A stretch of DNA of 64,000 nt from Treponema sp. OMZ 790 (GCF_024181285.1 NZ_CP051201.1:1488001-1552000); one strand, 5' to 3'; shown: positions 25,800 through 35,058, counted from the stretch's first letter. Translations and numbers: made by a program. Notes: a model not told the origin generated them from the sequence alone.

Positions 25800-28700
25800 C
25801 TACATCAAGCTGCCGAGTTTTTCGCGGATGAATTCGCTTTTTTCTTTTAGGCCTATCTTGCCGGTTTGGAGGATGAGGACATTCGGAGATTTGGGGTCGA
25901 GGCTTACACGCCCTGCAGATTCTTTTATCATGCGCAAAAGTTTATCTACCGAGATTTTTGATACGCGTGCAAACTCTATGCGGACGGCGGCCCTTCTTTC
26001 TTTTAGGCTTGCAATTGAAAGATGATTACAGATAATTTTTATTTCGGAAAGAGCCAAAAGACTTTCCACTTCGGAAGGTGCGGGACCGAAACGGTCAAGA
26101 ATTTCGGAGTAGACTCTGTCGAGGTCTCCTTGAACCTTAACGGCTGCAATTTTTTTATAAACTTCCATTTTGGTTTCGGGACTTGAAATATAGGAATCGG
26201 GGATAAAGCCCGAGTACTCAAGCTCGATAACGGATTCTTGAACGGGCTCATAATCTTGGTTTTGAAGTTTTTGAACAGCCTCATCCAAAAGGCGCAAATA
26301 TAAATCGAAGCCGACGGAATAAATATCGCCAGATTGTTCCCTGCCCAAAAGATTTCCGGCTCCTCTTATTTCCATATCCTTCATCGCAATTTTAAAACCG
26401 GAACCGAGCTCGGTAAAGTCTGAAATAACTTGAAGCCGCTTCATCGCAATTTCGGAAAGGGCCTTATCGTCAGGATATAAAAGATAGGCGTAGGCTTTTT
26501 TATCGGAGCGGCCTACCCTCCCCCTCAACTGATAAAGCTGGGAAACGCCGTACATGTCGGCTCTATCTATGATGATGGTGTTGGCATTCGGAATGTCGAT
26601 ACCGTTTTCGATTATGGTGGTTGCAATTAAAACCTGAAAGCCGCCCATACTAAACCGTTCAAAAATTTCTTCCAGTTGGTTTGGAGACATTTGACCGTGG
26701 GCTGTTTCAATCATAATTTCGGGCAAAAGGGATTGAAGCATAAAAAGAGTTTCATCCAAACTTTCAACCCTATTATGAAGATAAAAAACCTGCCCGCCCC
26801 GGGAAGACTCACGTCTTATAACCTCGGCAACTTTTTCTGCATTGAACTCGGCGATAACTGTTTCGACAGGCTTTCTGTTTTGAGGAGGAGTTGCAATTAC
26901 GCTCATGTCTCGTATTTTTAAAAGCGACATGTGAAGGGTGCGCGGAATGGGAGTTGCAGAAAGAGAAAGACAATCCACATTATGCTTCATCTGTTTTAAT
27001 CTTTCCTTATCCTTAACACCGAAGCGCTGTTCCTCATCGACAATCATCAAACCTAAATCCTTAAATACAACATCTTTTTGAATTATGCGGTGAGTTCCGA
27101 TCAAAATATCAACTTCGCCCTTTTTTAATTTTTCCAAAACTTTTTTTTGTTCTCCCTTTGGAACAAAACGGGAAAGACGGGCCAGCTTTACGGGAAAGTT
27201 TTTAAACCTCTTATCTAAAGTTTCAAAATGCTGTTCCGTCAAAATAGTTGTAGGAGACAAAAAGGCAACCTGCTTTCCGCTCATAACGGCTTTAAAAGCC
27301 GCACGCATTGCAACCTCGGTTTTACCGTAACCTACATCGCCGCAGATAAGCCTATCCATAGGAACAGGCTTTTCCATATCCTCTTTTACTTCGGCTATGC
27401 AGGTAAGCTGGTCATCGGTTTCTTCATAAGGAAAGGCAGCCTCAAAGGCCGTCTGCCATTCATCGTCTTTTTGAAAAGCAAAACCTGTGCTAGCCTTTCT
27501 TTTGGAATAAAGGTCGATGAGTTTTGCCGCTATATCTTCAACCGATTTTTTTACCTTGTTTTTTCTGTTCTCCCAAGACTTAGAACCGAGGATATCGAGG
27601 TGAGGAGCTTCCCCTTCGTTTCCTATATAACGCTGAACAAGGTCGGCCTGCTCAATCGGAATAAAAACGGTTTCATCGTTTGCATATAAAAGATTTATAT
27701 AATCTCTTTCAGTGTCTAAAATTTTAACACGCTCGATACCGCGGAATTTTCCTATGCCGTAATTTGCATGAACAACATAATCTCCCGGATTTAATTCGAT
27801 GAAGGTATCGATAACGGAACTCTTTGCAGTCTTTACCGATTTTGGAATTCTTCGGCGGCGGCCGAAAATTTCGTTTTCGTGAATTACCAAAATTTTTAAG
27901 TCGGGAATCCCGAAGCCGCCTGAAAGGTTATAGGGCAAAATCTCTATCCGATCTTCGTGCAAAATTTCTTCGATACGGAGAGCTTGGTTATCGCTTTCGG
28001 CAAATACAAAGATAGACCAATTATCGTTTAAAAGATTATTTAATTCTTCCCGCAAATAAACTATGTTCCCAAAAAAACTGCGGGGCGGATCGGTTTTAAA
28101 TTTAAGAGTTTTTGTTTTATCTTCTTGTTCGGCTAGAGTTCTAAAATAAATCGACTTATTATATTTTTGTACATTGCTTTCAAATTGAAGTAAGATGCGT
28201 TGAGGTTCGGGATATTCGGAAATCAGGGCCTTTCGTTTTTCGTTTTCGTCAAATTGAGTTTTTGTTTTTTTATAAAGCCCCATGTATTCTCTAAGTAAAA
28301 CTTCGGAAGAATTTTTTTGTCTGTCATAATCGGCATAAAAAACAGGAATCTCATTTAGTTCCGCGTATTCCAAAACTGAAAAGCTTTTTTCAAATGCAAG
28401 CGGATAAAAAATTTCTTCTCCCTCAAAGGTTTTATATTCTTTTAAGGCATCGACAATCTTTAAAATGTTTTCGGAGAACTCCGAATAGGTTTTTAAATTT
28501 TTTTCCAAGCAATCGATGCGCTCGTCATTCCAGATAACTTCTTTTACGGGATAAAGGTTAATCTTTTTATGTTCTTCTAAAGAACCTTGACTTGCTATAT
28601 CAAAGCTCTTTATTTTTTCTACCTTGTCAAAATCAAATTGAATTCGGTAGGCTGTTTTTTCGGAGCCCGAATTGGAAGCAAGGCAGATATCCAAGACTTC

Positions 28701-29267
28701 ACCGCGCAGGGCAAACTCCCCCCTCACGCTTACACGAGGAACCCTTGTATACCCCCAAAGGGTTAAAAGTTCCGCAACGCTTAAAATATCCAAACTTGAA
28801 CCGGCAGAGATTTCTACCTTGTTTTGTTTTAAATAATCGGCCGGAGGAACCGGAGTTAAAAAAGAGCGCTGACAGCTAATAAAAACGGGAGGCTTATTTT
28901 TTGTATAAGATTCATTCCCGGATTCCAACAAACGGATCAGCACTTCGGCTCTTTCCGAAAAAACGGGAGCCGTCGGCGAAATCGGCCTATAGGCAAGAGA
29001 GCCCCACCAAGACAAAACAAAATTTTCTATTCCGGAAAAATCCAAGTCGGCCCTTACGGCCTCAGCTTCCTTTTCGGTAGGCACTACCACGAGGACGGGC
29101 TTACGGGTTTTGTACAAATACTCCGTTAAAAAAAAACCGAAAAGTCCTCCAGAAATTCCCGTAATATTATAAGGGTAAGAATTTTCATCTATCTCATCAA
29201 AGGCATTTTTCATATCCTTCCATGAGCGGATAAAGCTTTGTAAAGAATCTATTAGAGGCTGAGGCAT
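25800..29267 (-). CDS. mfd: transcription-repair coupling factor
   Basis: Mfd displaces RNA polymerase stalled at DNA lesions and recruits excision repair. The 1155-residue length is full. The N-terminal UvrB-like module is followed by the RNA polymerase-interacting region (NPGDYVVHANYGIGKF, near residue 510), the helicase with Walker A GDVGYGKTE (near 640), VDEEQRFGV (near 744), SATPIPRTLHMSL, and the RGRVGRSDKKAYAYLL block, then the C-terminal TRCF domain. Its ATG at 29267 abuts the stop of the TPR gene upstream (29268), so the two are coupled. Confidence 0.97.
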   Translation of the reverse strand: MPQPLIDSLQSFIRSWKDMKNAFDEIDENSYPYNITGISGGLFGFFLTEYLYKTRKPVLVVVPTEKEAEAVRADLDFSGIENFVLSWWGSLAYRPISPTAPVFSERAEVLIRLLESGNESYTKNKPPVFISCQRSFLTPVPPADYLKQNKVEISAGSSLDILSVAELLTLWGYTRVPRVSVRGEFALRGEVLDICLASNSGSEKTAYRIQFDFDKVEKIKSFDIASQGSLEEHKKINLYPVKEVIWNDERIDCLEKNLKTYSEFSENILKIVDALKEYKTFEGEEIFYPLAFEKSFSVLEYAELNEIPVFYADYDRQKNSSEVLLREYMGLYKKTKTQFDENEKRKALISEYPEPQRILLQFESNVQKYNKSIYFRTLAEQEDKTKTLKFKTDPPRSFFGNIVYLREELNNLLNDNWSIFVFAESDNQALRIEEILHEDRIEILPYNLSGGFGIPDLKILVIHENEIFGRRRRIPKSVKTAKSSVIDTFIELNPGDYVVHANYGIGKFRGIERVKILDTERDYINLLYANDETVFIPIEQADLVQRYIGNEGEAPHLDILGSKSWENRKNKVKKSVEDIAAKLIDLYSKRKASTGFAFQKDDEWQTAFEAAFPYEETDDQLTCIAEVKEDMEKPVPMDRLICGDVGYGKTEVAMRAAFKAVMSGKQVAFLSPTTILTEQHFETLDKRFKNFPVKLARLSRFVPKGEQKKVLEKLKKGEVDILIGTHRIIQKDVVFKDLGLMIVDEEQRFGVKDKERLKQMKHNVDCLSLSATPIPRTLHMSLLKIRDMSVIATPPQNRKPVETVIAEFNAEKVAEVIRRESSRGGQVFYLHNRVESLDETLFMLQSLLPEIMIETAHGQMSPNQLEEIFERFSMGGFQVLIATTIIENGIDIPNANTIIIDRADMYGVSQLYQLRGRVGRSDKKAYAYLLYPDDKALSEIAMKRLQVISDFTELGSGFKIAMKDMEIRGAGNLLGREQSGDIYSVGFDLYLRLLDEAVQKLQNQDYEPVQESVIELEYSGFIPDSYISSPETKMEVYKKIAAVKVQGDLDRVYSEILDRFGPAPSEVESLLALSEIKIICNHLSIASLKERRAAVRIEFARVSKISVDKLLRMIKESAGRVSLDPKSPNVLILQTGKIGLKEKSEFIREKLGSLM

Positions 29268-29948
29268 TTAAATTTTTACCCGTTTGAGGGCTTCGGCTGC
29301 TTCCTTAAAATTAGGACGGAGCTTTACAGCAGTTTGATAGGCAGCAAGGGCTCCGGCTTTTTCTCCTGCAGCTTCACGGACGATTCCAAGCCTGTACCAC
29401 CAAAGTGCATTAGAAGGCTCCAAGTGAACCGAAATAGAATAAGCTATATCGGCCTTGTGATACTTTTTGGTATTTCGGTAAATTTCGCCGACAAAAAAAT
29501 GGGCAACGCTTATACGCTCTCCGTTGGGAGCCATTTCGATATACATTTCCATGTTCCGCAAAGAGTCCTTATAGTTTCCAAGGAAAAACTGAGCCTCTGC
29601 CAAAGTTTCAATAATTCTGGCATCCTTTCCTACTTTTAGAGCATCATTACATATTAATTCAGTGTCCTTGTATCTTCCCAATCGAAAAAGACACCACGTA
29701 TATACGGCATAAGAATCCATGTTTTTAGAATTTACCTTTAATTCGTTACGGCAAATTTCGATAGCAGATAAATAAGCAGTCCTGGCATCATCCCGTCTCC
29801 CTATAGAATCAAGACTGCGGCCCTGCCTATAAAGCTTTAGAGCGTCAGGTTTATCTTGTGCAAAAAGAAAGCCGGCCTCCGTAAAAAAAAGGCCTGAAGT
29901 AAAAATAAAAGTTAATAGAATAAATTTAAAACGTTTTCCGGTTATCAT
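29268..29948 (-). CDS. exported TPR-repeat protein
   Basis: A 226-residue protein with tetratricopeptide repeats, probably periplasmic. I use the ATG at 29948, which follows GGAGAAAATT and gives a signal peptide (KFILLTFIFTSGLFFTEAGFLFAQ); the longer frame to 30002 hides it. Repeats such as DALKLYRQGRSLDSIGRRDDARTAYLSAI fit the TPR pattern and continue to the C-terminal LAAYQTAVKLRPNFKEAAEAL. It directly precedes mfd, likely an operon of convenience. A promoter-like TTGAAT-N16-TAAAAT lies at 29993-29966. Confidence 0.86.
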   Translation of the reverse strand: MITGKRFKFILLTFIFTSGLFFTEAGFLFAQDKPDALKLYRQGRSLDSIGRRDDARTAYLSAIEICRNELKVNSKNMDSYAVYTWCLFRLGRYKDTELICNDALKVGKDARIIETLAEAQFFLGNYKDSLRNMEMYIEMAPNGERISVAHFFVGEIYRNTKKYHKADIAYSISVHLEPSNALWWYRLGIVREAAGEKAGALAAYQTAVKLRPNFKEAAEALKRVKI

Positions 29949-30024
29949 AATTTTCTCCGTATAGTATTTTACATAAATTTTTATTTTATTCAATCGGGGC
30001 ATGAGATTTGAATATTATAAACAC

Positions 30025-30306
30025 TTACTTTCCCTTATAAAAACTCTCATGACTATATTCACACCATTTTTCATACATTTCAATATACCGCTCTTTGATA
30101 AAGACTTGTATTTTTCTTAATTCTTTATCGCTGATAACTCCTCTATTCTGAATTACTGTATCACCATCACTTTTTACAAAAAATTTAGCTGAACTTTCCT
30201 CTGTCAATTTTGAATCACTTGCGTGAACATGAAAAGCTTCAATAATACACTTAGAAGTAAAGTATAAATAATATCCTGCGACTTTAAAAGAAAAATATTT
30301 AGGCAT
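30025..30306 (-). CDS. DUF4160-like small protein
   Basis: A 93-residue protein that resembles the DUF4160 family: an N-terminal beta hairpin with a histidine pair (EAFHVHASDS), a SSAKFFVKSDGDTVIQNRG middle and a basic helix KELRKIQVFIKERYIEMYEKWCEY at the end. Family members are often annotated as regulators or toxin-antitoxin parts, without firm function. It is the last of three small genes, each within a base or so of the next. Confidence 0.72.
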   Translation of the reverse strand: MPKYFSFKVAGYYLYFTSKCIIEAFHVHASDSKLTEESSAKFFVKSDGDTVIQNRGVISDKELRKIQVFIKERYIEMYEKWCEYSHESFYKGK

Positions 30307-30307
30307 A

Positions 30308-30529
30308 TCAATCTTCCATATATTTTAAACAACTTTCTAAATATTTTTTTGAAACAACTATTTCAATATCATCCATATTAGTTTCAATTAATGTCCCGTC
30401 TTGTTTAAATAATGCGGCACCATAACCTTTATTCAAATTAAAAACTCTTATTCCTTCAGGGATCTTTTTAAAAGCAAAGCCATTAGCAATTACATCAGCT
30501 TCGTCAGCAATCTTATGTAGATCAGGCAT
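30308..30529 (-). CDS. small conserved protein of a three-gene module
   Basis: A 73-residue acidic protein (MPDLHKIADEADVI start) without a recognised family; the middle (FNLNKGYGAALFKQDGTLIETNMDD) is strand-rich. GGAGGTAAAGT gives a ribosome binding site inside the end of the preceding gene, which it overlaps by eight bases. The DUF4160-like gene begins two bases after it. It may be part of a toxin-antitoxin-like or small regulatory unit; this is a guess from context. Confidence 0.65.
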   Translation of the reverse strand: MPDLHKIADEADVIANGFAFKKIPEGIRVFNLNKGYGAALFKQDGTLIETNMDDIEIVVSKKYLESCLKYMED

Positions 30530-30800
30530 ACTTTACCTCCACTTTTTGGATTGATGATAAAAATTTTTCGGTATCAATATACAAATTTTTCAATATCGGA
30601 ATTAAATCTATATATTCTTCTTCAAATTCAGAATTATGAGCATATTTAGCTGAAACAACAAGATATCCCTTATCCCAAGTAAGAACTTCTCCATATCTTT
30701 CCAATGAGTATGGCGCTATAAATTTCAGCCTTTCATCACCAAAAGAAAATATTGTATAGGAATCTTCATTACTTAAATAAGCAGTAGTTCTTTTTTTCAT
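30522..30800 (-). CDS. small protein, first of a three-gene module
   Basis: A 92-residue protein from the ATG at 30800 (MKKRTTAYLSNEDSY). The family is not recognised; the sequence is strand-rich with a conserved-looking GEVLTWDKGYLVVSAKYAHNS core and an acidic helix at the end. The longer open frame to 30878 runs through its promoter and is rejected. The -10 box ends six bases before the ATG, so the message appears leaderless. It overlaps the next gene by eight bases. Confidence 0.65.
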   Translation of the reverse strand: MKKRTTAYLSNEDSYTIFSFGDERLKFIAPYSLERYGEVLTWDKGYLVVSAKYAHNSEFEEEYIDLIPILKNLYIDTEKFLSSIQKVEVKYA

Positions 30801-30806
30801 ACATAA

Positions 30807-30835
30807 ATTATAGCATAAAATTATATAATCAACAA
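30807..30835 (-). promoter_or_regulatory. sigma70-type promoter of the small three-gene module, apparently leaderless
   Basis: On the minus strand TTGTTG (30835-30830) and TATAAT (30812-30807) are spaced by 17 bases, with six bases from the -10 box to the ATG at 30800 and no ribosome binding site. Confidence 0.5.
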
Positions 30836-30867
30836 GCATATAATTTTGTTGAGAACAGTATTTCAGC

Positions 30868-31932
30868 TTAATACACAAACTTATCTTCTTCGTCTTTTAA
30901 TATGGCAACCCTGCCCCGCTCTGCTTCATTTTTAACTCGGGCTAAGAAGAGGTCGACGGCACTGTTCAAGTCGCGTTTAAGAACAGGCCCCATGTACTGC
31001 TCTTCATCGAGCACCAAAGAAGCTCGGCTCTTAGACATATTTGCTAAAATTACTTTTCTGAATTCCTCACTTTGATTATGAATTAAAAGAGCCAGTTCTT
31101 TGTCGGCCATGGGAGAAATAAGATACTGAATGTGTTTAGGATACATGTTTATAACATCATCGAGGGTAACGAGTTTACGCTTTATAGTTTCGGTCAAACT
31201 TTCATCTTCAAGATCAAGGGAATCCAAGATACTCGAACCCGTCTCATAATCCAGTTTACGCAAAATATCGGCCAAGACGGAAACCCCGTCAACTGAGCTT
31301 GTGCGGTTTAAATTTACATCGGCAAGTTTTTTCTTTAAGGCCTCGCTTACCTGATTGAGAACTTCTACATCTATTTTTTTAAGCTTTGCAAGACGCAAAA
31401 TGATGTCTTTTTTTTCGTCTTCATCTTCGATGGAACTTATATAGGCAGCGGCCTGCTTAGGCTCCAATTGCGAAAGAACTATGGCCTTTGTAGCCGGAAG
31501 CTCGCCTTGCAGTATTCGGCTCAGGCGGTCCTTATCCATACCTTCAAGATATTCAAAAGGCACAGGCATCTTGTGAGGAACGGCAGTCTCAAGAATTTCT
31601 TCAGCCCTGGCCTCGCCGAAGGCTTCGGTTAAAATAGTTTTGGCCGTATCGACACCGCCCAAAAGGTTTTTGTTTTTATTGTAGATATAGTTAAATTCGT
31701 TTAAAATATCATAGGCTTCTTTTTTATCTATAGATTGAACGGTAACAAGCTCGGCTACAACCTTGTCTATTTGTTCTTTGGTAAGCTGCCGTAAAACATC
31801 GGCAGCCTGCTCCGCTCCGATTATAAAAAGAAATTTGGCAACCTTTTTATAAGAACTTTCTTTTTCCGTACTTTCAGCAATGGGAACTTTTATAAGCCCC
31901 TTCTTTAACATCTGACTTTCAATATCGCTCAT
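30868..31932 (-). CDS. fliG: flagellar motor switch protein FliG paralogue
   Basis: A 354-residue FliG family protein. Armadillo-type middle segments are clear (KAIVLSQLEPKQAAAYI and DGVSVLADILRKLDYE), and the C-terminal domain has FRKVILANMSKSRASLVLDEE followed by YMGPVLKRDLNSAVDLF. The middle-domain EHPQT motif that contacts FliM is ELPAT here. The gene stands alone and not in a fliF-fliG-fliH operon. Both points suggest the second FliG found in treponemes (FliG1 type), which is inference. The ATG at 31932 follows CGAGGTTTTT; the longer frame would run through the promoter. Confidence 0.88.
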   Translation of the reverse strand: MSDIESQMLKKGLIKVPIAESTEKESSYKKVAKFLFIIGAEQAADVLRQLTKEQIDKVVAELVTVQSIDKKEAYDILNEFNYIYNKNKNLLGGVDTAKTILTEAFGEARAEEILETAVPHKMPVPFEYLEGMDKDRLSRILQGELPATKAIVLSQLEPKQAAAYISSIEDEDEKKDIILRLAKLKKIDVEVLNQVSEALKKKLADVNLNRTSSVDGVSVLADILRKLDYETGSSILDSLDLEDESLTETIKRKLVTLDDVINMYPKHIQYLISPMADKELALLIHNQSEEFRKVILANMSKSRASLVLDEEQYMGPVLKRDLNSAVDLFLARVKNEAERGRVAILKDEEDKFVY

Positions 31933-31948
31933 AAAAACCTCGGGGATT

Positions 31949-31977
31949 ATTATAGCACGGATTAGACCAAAAAACAA
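31949..31977 (-). promoter_or_regulatory. sigma70-type promoter of the fliG paralogue
   Basis: On the minus strand TTGTTT (31977-31972) and TATAAT (31954-31949) are 17 bases apart. The leader of about 10 bases carries a CGAGG ribosome binding site. Confidence 0.5.
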
Positions 31978-32047
31978 GGGTGAAACGGAATGTGTGTCTA
32001 CCCTAATTTACTTTTTTAATTTTACCTTAATAATTTTTCTCTTCCGA

Positions 32048-32076
32048 TTGACTTTATTTTACGATTTATTCATAAT
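32048..32076 (+). promoter_or_regulatory. sigma70-type promoter of the HAD gene, apparently leaderless
   Basis: TTGACT (32048-32053) and CATAAT (32071-32076) are 17 bases apart; six bases then lead to the ATG at 32083. No ribosome binding site is seen. Confidence 0.55.
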
Positions 32077-32082
32077 AAGATC

Positions 32083-33249
32083 ATGCTTAAAGATGATGCT
32101 TTAATTTTAAAGACTGGAAATTGGGAGCCTCAAAATAAAAAGAGGCTTGAAAAATTGATAAGAGAAAAGGCCTTTAACGGAAACTATGCAGTTTTCGACT
32201 GGGATTTTACCTCAATTTTTTACGATACGCAGGATAACCTTTTTGTGTACCAGATTGAAAATTTTAAGTTTAATTTAACCCCTCACGAATTTAATCGAAC
32301 CATAAGGGCAGGAATTCCTCAAGATGAGCTTTTGCCGCATACGGCAAACCTTGAAGGCAGGACCTTAACTGCGGGGGAGCTTTCCGACGATTTAAACGAG
32401 AGATACGATTTTTTATATAAAAATTATTCCGGCTTTGGCGGAAAAATGAGCCTTGCAGAAATTACCTTAACCGAAGAGTTTATAGATTTTAAAGCGAAGA
32501 TGCTGGTTTTGATGCGCGGAGCGGCCTCGCTTTGCGGAGTAGACATCGGCCAATCGGTAAGCACAGGCATGACGATAGAAGAACTTTCAGGCCTCACCGA
32601 GACGGCAATAGACCAAGGCTTAAAGGACGAAATAAAAACCTATACCGTAAGATCCTCATCGGTTTTAAAAGGAAGGTCAGGAGAAGTAGAAGGCGGCTAT
32701 AGAAAGGGATTGCGCATTCAGGAAGAAATGCAAAACCTCTTTTCGGCCTTAAGGGAAAACGGAATCGAAGTCTATATTTGCTCGGCATCCCAAGAAGACA
32801 ATGTCCGCGTATTTGCTTCATACCCAAAGTACGGGTATAATCTTGACGCTGAAAACGTTTTCGGAAAGAGAAGGCTTTTTGATGAGAATAAAAAGCTTAC
32901 GGTTATGGACGACACTTCTATCCCTGCAACAAGGCGGGAGGGAAAGGCAGAAGCAATCAAAAAACTGATTGCCCCCAAACACCAAAACAAGGCTCCCGTT
33001 TTAATAGCAGGAGACGGGGACGGAGACTTTTTTATGATGGACGCCTTTAAAGATGAAGCCTTAATCTTAATCTTTAACCGCAGCCCCAAAAAGGAAGCAA
33101 AAATATTTCCGCTTTTAATGAGAGGGATTAAAGACAGAGAAAAAAGCGAAGCGGGAATAATTGTTCAGCACAGAGATAACGGGAAAGGCCGGTTTATTTC
33201 AAAGGCCCCGGAAGAAGAAAGGCCCTTAGACAGCCTGCCCGAAAAATAA
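32083..33249 (+). CDS. HAD-superfamily phosphatase (phosphoserine phosphatase-like)
   Basis: A 388-residue HAD hydrolase. Motif I is DWDFTS with the nucleophile D39 and general acid D41; motif II is the serine of VYICSAS; the later lysine region and the DGDGDFFMMDAF motif IV complete the site. A helical insertion between motif I and II (about residues 60-200) is probably the cap. Substrate is unknown; small phosphomonoesters are typical of the family. It is followed by a nitroreductase gene 42 bases downstream. Confidence 0.85.
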   Translation: MLKDDALILKTGNWEPQNKKRLEKLIREKAFNGNYAVFDWDFTSIFYDTQDNLFVYQIENFKFNLTPHEFNRTIRAGIPQDELLPHTANLEGRTLTAGELSDDLNERYDFLYKNYSGFGGKMSLAEITLTEEFIDFKAKMLVLMRGAASLCGVDIGQSVSTGMTIEELSGLTETAIDQGLKDEIKTYTVRSSSVLKGRSGEVEGGYRKGLRIQEEMQNLFSALRENGIEVYICSASQEDNVRVFASYPKYGYNLDAENVFGKRRLFDENKKLTVMDDTSIPATRREGKAEAIKKLIAPKHQNKAPVLIAGDGDGDFFMMDAFKDEALILIFNRSPKKEAKIFPLLMRGIKDREKSEAGIIVQHRDNGKGRFISKAPEEERPLDSLPEK

Positions 33250-33291
33250 TTCGATATTTTCTTGGCAAAAAGTTTTTTTATGGAGGAAAAG

Positions 33292-33828
33292 ATGAAGTTT
33301 GACGATTTTTTTGAGCTTATGAAAAAGAGGCAAAGCTGCAGGAGCTTTGATTATTCCAAACCTGTCTCAAAGGAAGACCTGGTTTCTATTTTGGAAGCAG
33401 GAAGGCTTTCGCCCTCGGCCTGTAATTCCCAGCCCTACGAGGTCTTCGTTGCCCAAGGCGAAAACGCCAAAATAATAGCAGAGGCTAAGATGGTTTCATT
33501 TAACAAGTTTATTGACGAGTGCAATACTTTTTTGATAATAGCAGAGGATAATTACAGCCTTCCTGCAAAGATAGGTTCAATGATAAAGAAGGTTGACTTT
33601 AAGGCCATAGATATAGGCATCTTAACGGCCAACCTTGTAAATGCCGCCTCAGTCTTAAATTTGGAAACCTGCATCCTCGGCGTCTTTGACGAAAAACGCA
33701 TCCAAAAGCTCATAGAGCGAAGAAAAAGAATCCGCCTTGTCATCGCCCTGGGCTATCCCAAAGAAGGATACCCTTTAAGGGAAAAGACAAGAAAGGACTT
33801 TGACGATAACATGCACTTTTTATGTTAA
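33292..33828 (+). CDS. nitroreductase family protein
   Basis: An FMN-dependent oxidoreductase of 178 residues. The signature RQSCRSFDYSKPV and the LSPSACNSQPYEVFV region contact FMN in this family, and LGYPKEGYP near the end matches the usual C-terminal motif. The ATG at 33292 follows ATGGAGGAAAAG; an in-frame start 30 bases earlier lacks a ribosome binding site. It is short for the family but complete. Electron acceptor unknown. Confidence 0.88.
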   Translation: MKFDDFFELMKKRQSCRSFDYSKPVSKEDLVSILEAGRLSPSACNSQPYEVFVAQGENAKIIAEAKMVSFNKFIDECNTFLIIAEDNYSLPAKIGSMIKKVDFKAIDIGILTANLVNAASVLNLETCILGVFDEKRIQKLIERRKRIRLVIALGYPKEGYPLREKTRKDFDDNMHFLC

Positions 33829-33883
33829 AAGTTAAAGTTTATAATTTTATATAAAAATTTAAATTATCAAAAAGGAACCGTTA

Positions 33884-35011
33884 TTACGGGCTCGCCAGCT
33901 TACCATTACTGTCCACTGACCACTGTTTGGAGCCTTGAGGCGTTACTCTAAACCGCTTATAATTTTCAGGACTGCCTGAAGATAAGGCTCCCGTCAGCAC
34001 AGCTTCCCCCAGCAAATAATTATTCGGAGTAATGCGGGCGGCAACATTTTGTGTAAGGATTCCTTCAATTTTTATCTTTTGATTAGACAGTAAATACACA
34101 TCATTTTTACCCGGTTTATTTAAATCGCTCCCTGATGAAGGTGTAATAACGGCATTACCGGTCATACTGATCCAGCCGCCGACACTATATACCCCGCCGC
34201 CATTAACTCTTGCCTCATTACCGGTTATGCTTCCGCCTTTCATATTTAATTTACCATCTCCTCTAATATAGACACCGCCGCCATCATCACTTGCAGTATT
34301 TTTATCCTCTGCACCTAAACCGCCGATAATACCGGATTCAAGAGTACACTCAGCATCATGAAGATATATTCCGCCGCCATGCGCTGCAGTATTTCTCTTG
34401 ATAGCAGAAGCACCTTTTATAGTTAATTCTCCTTTAAATGAGAAAATACCTCCTCCATTCCCGCCGGCGGTGTTATTCTGAATGATACAGCTTTCAATAG
34501 TAAGACTTCCATCGTCATCAATATAGATACCGCCGCCGCCATGTACTACAGCGCAATTTTCGATAATACAATCTTCCATAAATAAATTACCTTCTGAGTA
34601 AACCGCTCCACCGCCTCTAGTATCTTCTGTTTTGCCGTTTTTAAGAGTCAGGCCTTTAAGAAACAGAGTTTTACCTCTTTCGACATTAAATATACGGTGT
34701 GCATTTGTTCCAAGTTCATCTCGATTTGCATTTAGTATATCGGTATTCCTGCCGGTCACTCCTACTATTGTAAGGTTTTTATCTATTACGATTTCGCCGA
34801 AGCAGCCTGCTTTATTTATTGCTTTAAGCTCGCCTCGTATCATGACGGTATCTCCGTCTCCGGCATTTTTTACGGCATTTTGCAGTTTTTCCCAGGTATC
34901 AACTGAGGAAGCCCAATATTTAAGATCATTTTCGATATCGGCTAAAAACTGTTTACACCCTGCCAAAATAACAAGTGAAATTCCTATAATTAAAAATAAT
35001 TTTATACGCAT
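33884..35011 (-). CDS. beta-helix lipoprotein with GGG repeats
   Basis: A 375-residue lipoprotein from the ATG at 35011, which follows GGGGAGGAAAAAT; the lipobox is VILAGCK. Residues 130-290 form repeated beta-helix rungs, six of which carry GGGxxY/F-like glycine turns (GGGAVY, GGGGIYI, GGGIFS, GGGIYLH, GGGVYI, GGGVYS), similar to the repeat of chlamydial polymorphic membrane proteins and other surface adhesins. It is probably surface exposed. It is the last gene of the cyclase-FecR-barrel operon, behind a seven-base tandem repeat. Confidence 0.82.
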   Translation of the reverse strand: MRIKLFLIIGISLVILAGCKQFLADIENDLKYWASSVDTWEKLQNAVKNAGDGDTVMIRGELKAINKAGCFGEIVIDKNLTIVGVTGRNTDILNANRDELGTNAHRIFNVERGKTLFLKGLTLKNGKTEDTRGGGAVYSEGNLFMEDCIIENCAVVHGGGGIYIDDDGSLTIESCIIQNNTAGGNGGGIFSFKGELTIKGASAIKRNTAAHGGGIYLHDAECTLESGIIGGLGAEDKNTASDDGGGVYIRGDGKLNMKGGSITGNEARVNGGGVYSVGGWISMTGNAVITPSSGSDLNKPGKNDVYLLSNQKIKIEGILTQNVAARITPNNYLLGEAVLTGALSSGSPENYKRFRVTPQGSKQWSVDSNGKLASP

Positions 35012-35023
35012 ATTTTTCCTCCC

Positions 35024-35058
35024 CACTTCGCTCTTCGCCATTCGCACTTCGTACTTCG
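35024..35058. repeat. five tandem 7-bp repeats between two surface-protein genes
   Basis: Five units of seven bases on the plus strand: CACTTCG, CTCTTCG, CCATTCG, CACTTCG, TACTTCG. They fill the whole gap between the stop codon of the barrel protein (35059-35061) and the ribosome binding site of the beta-helix lipoprotein. Confidence 0.9.
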
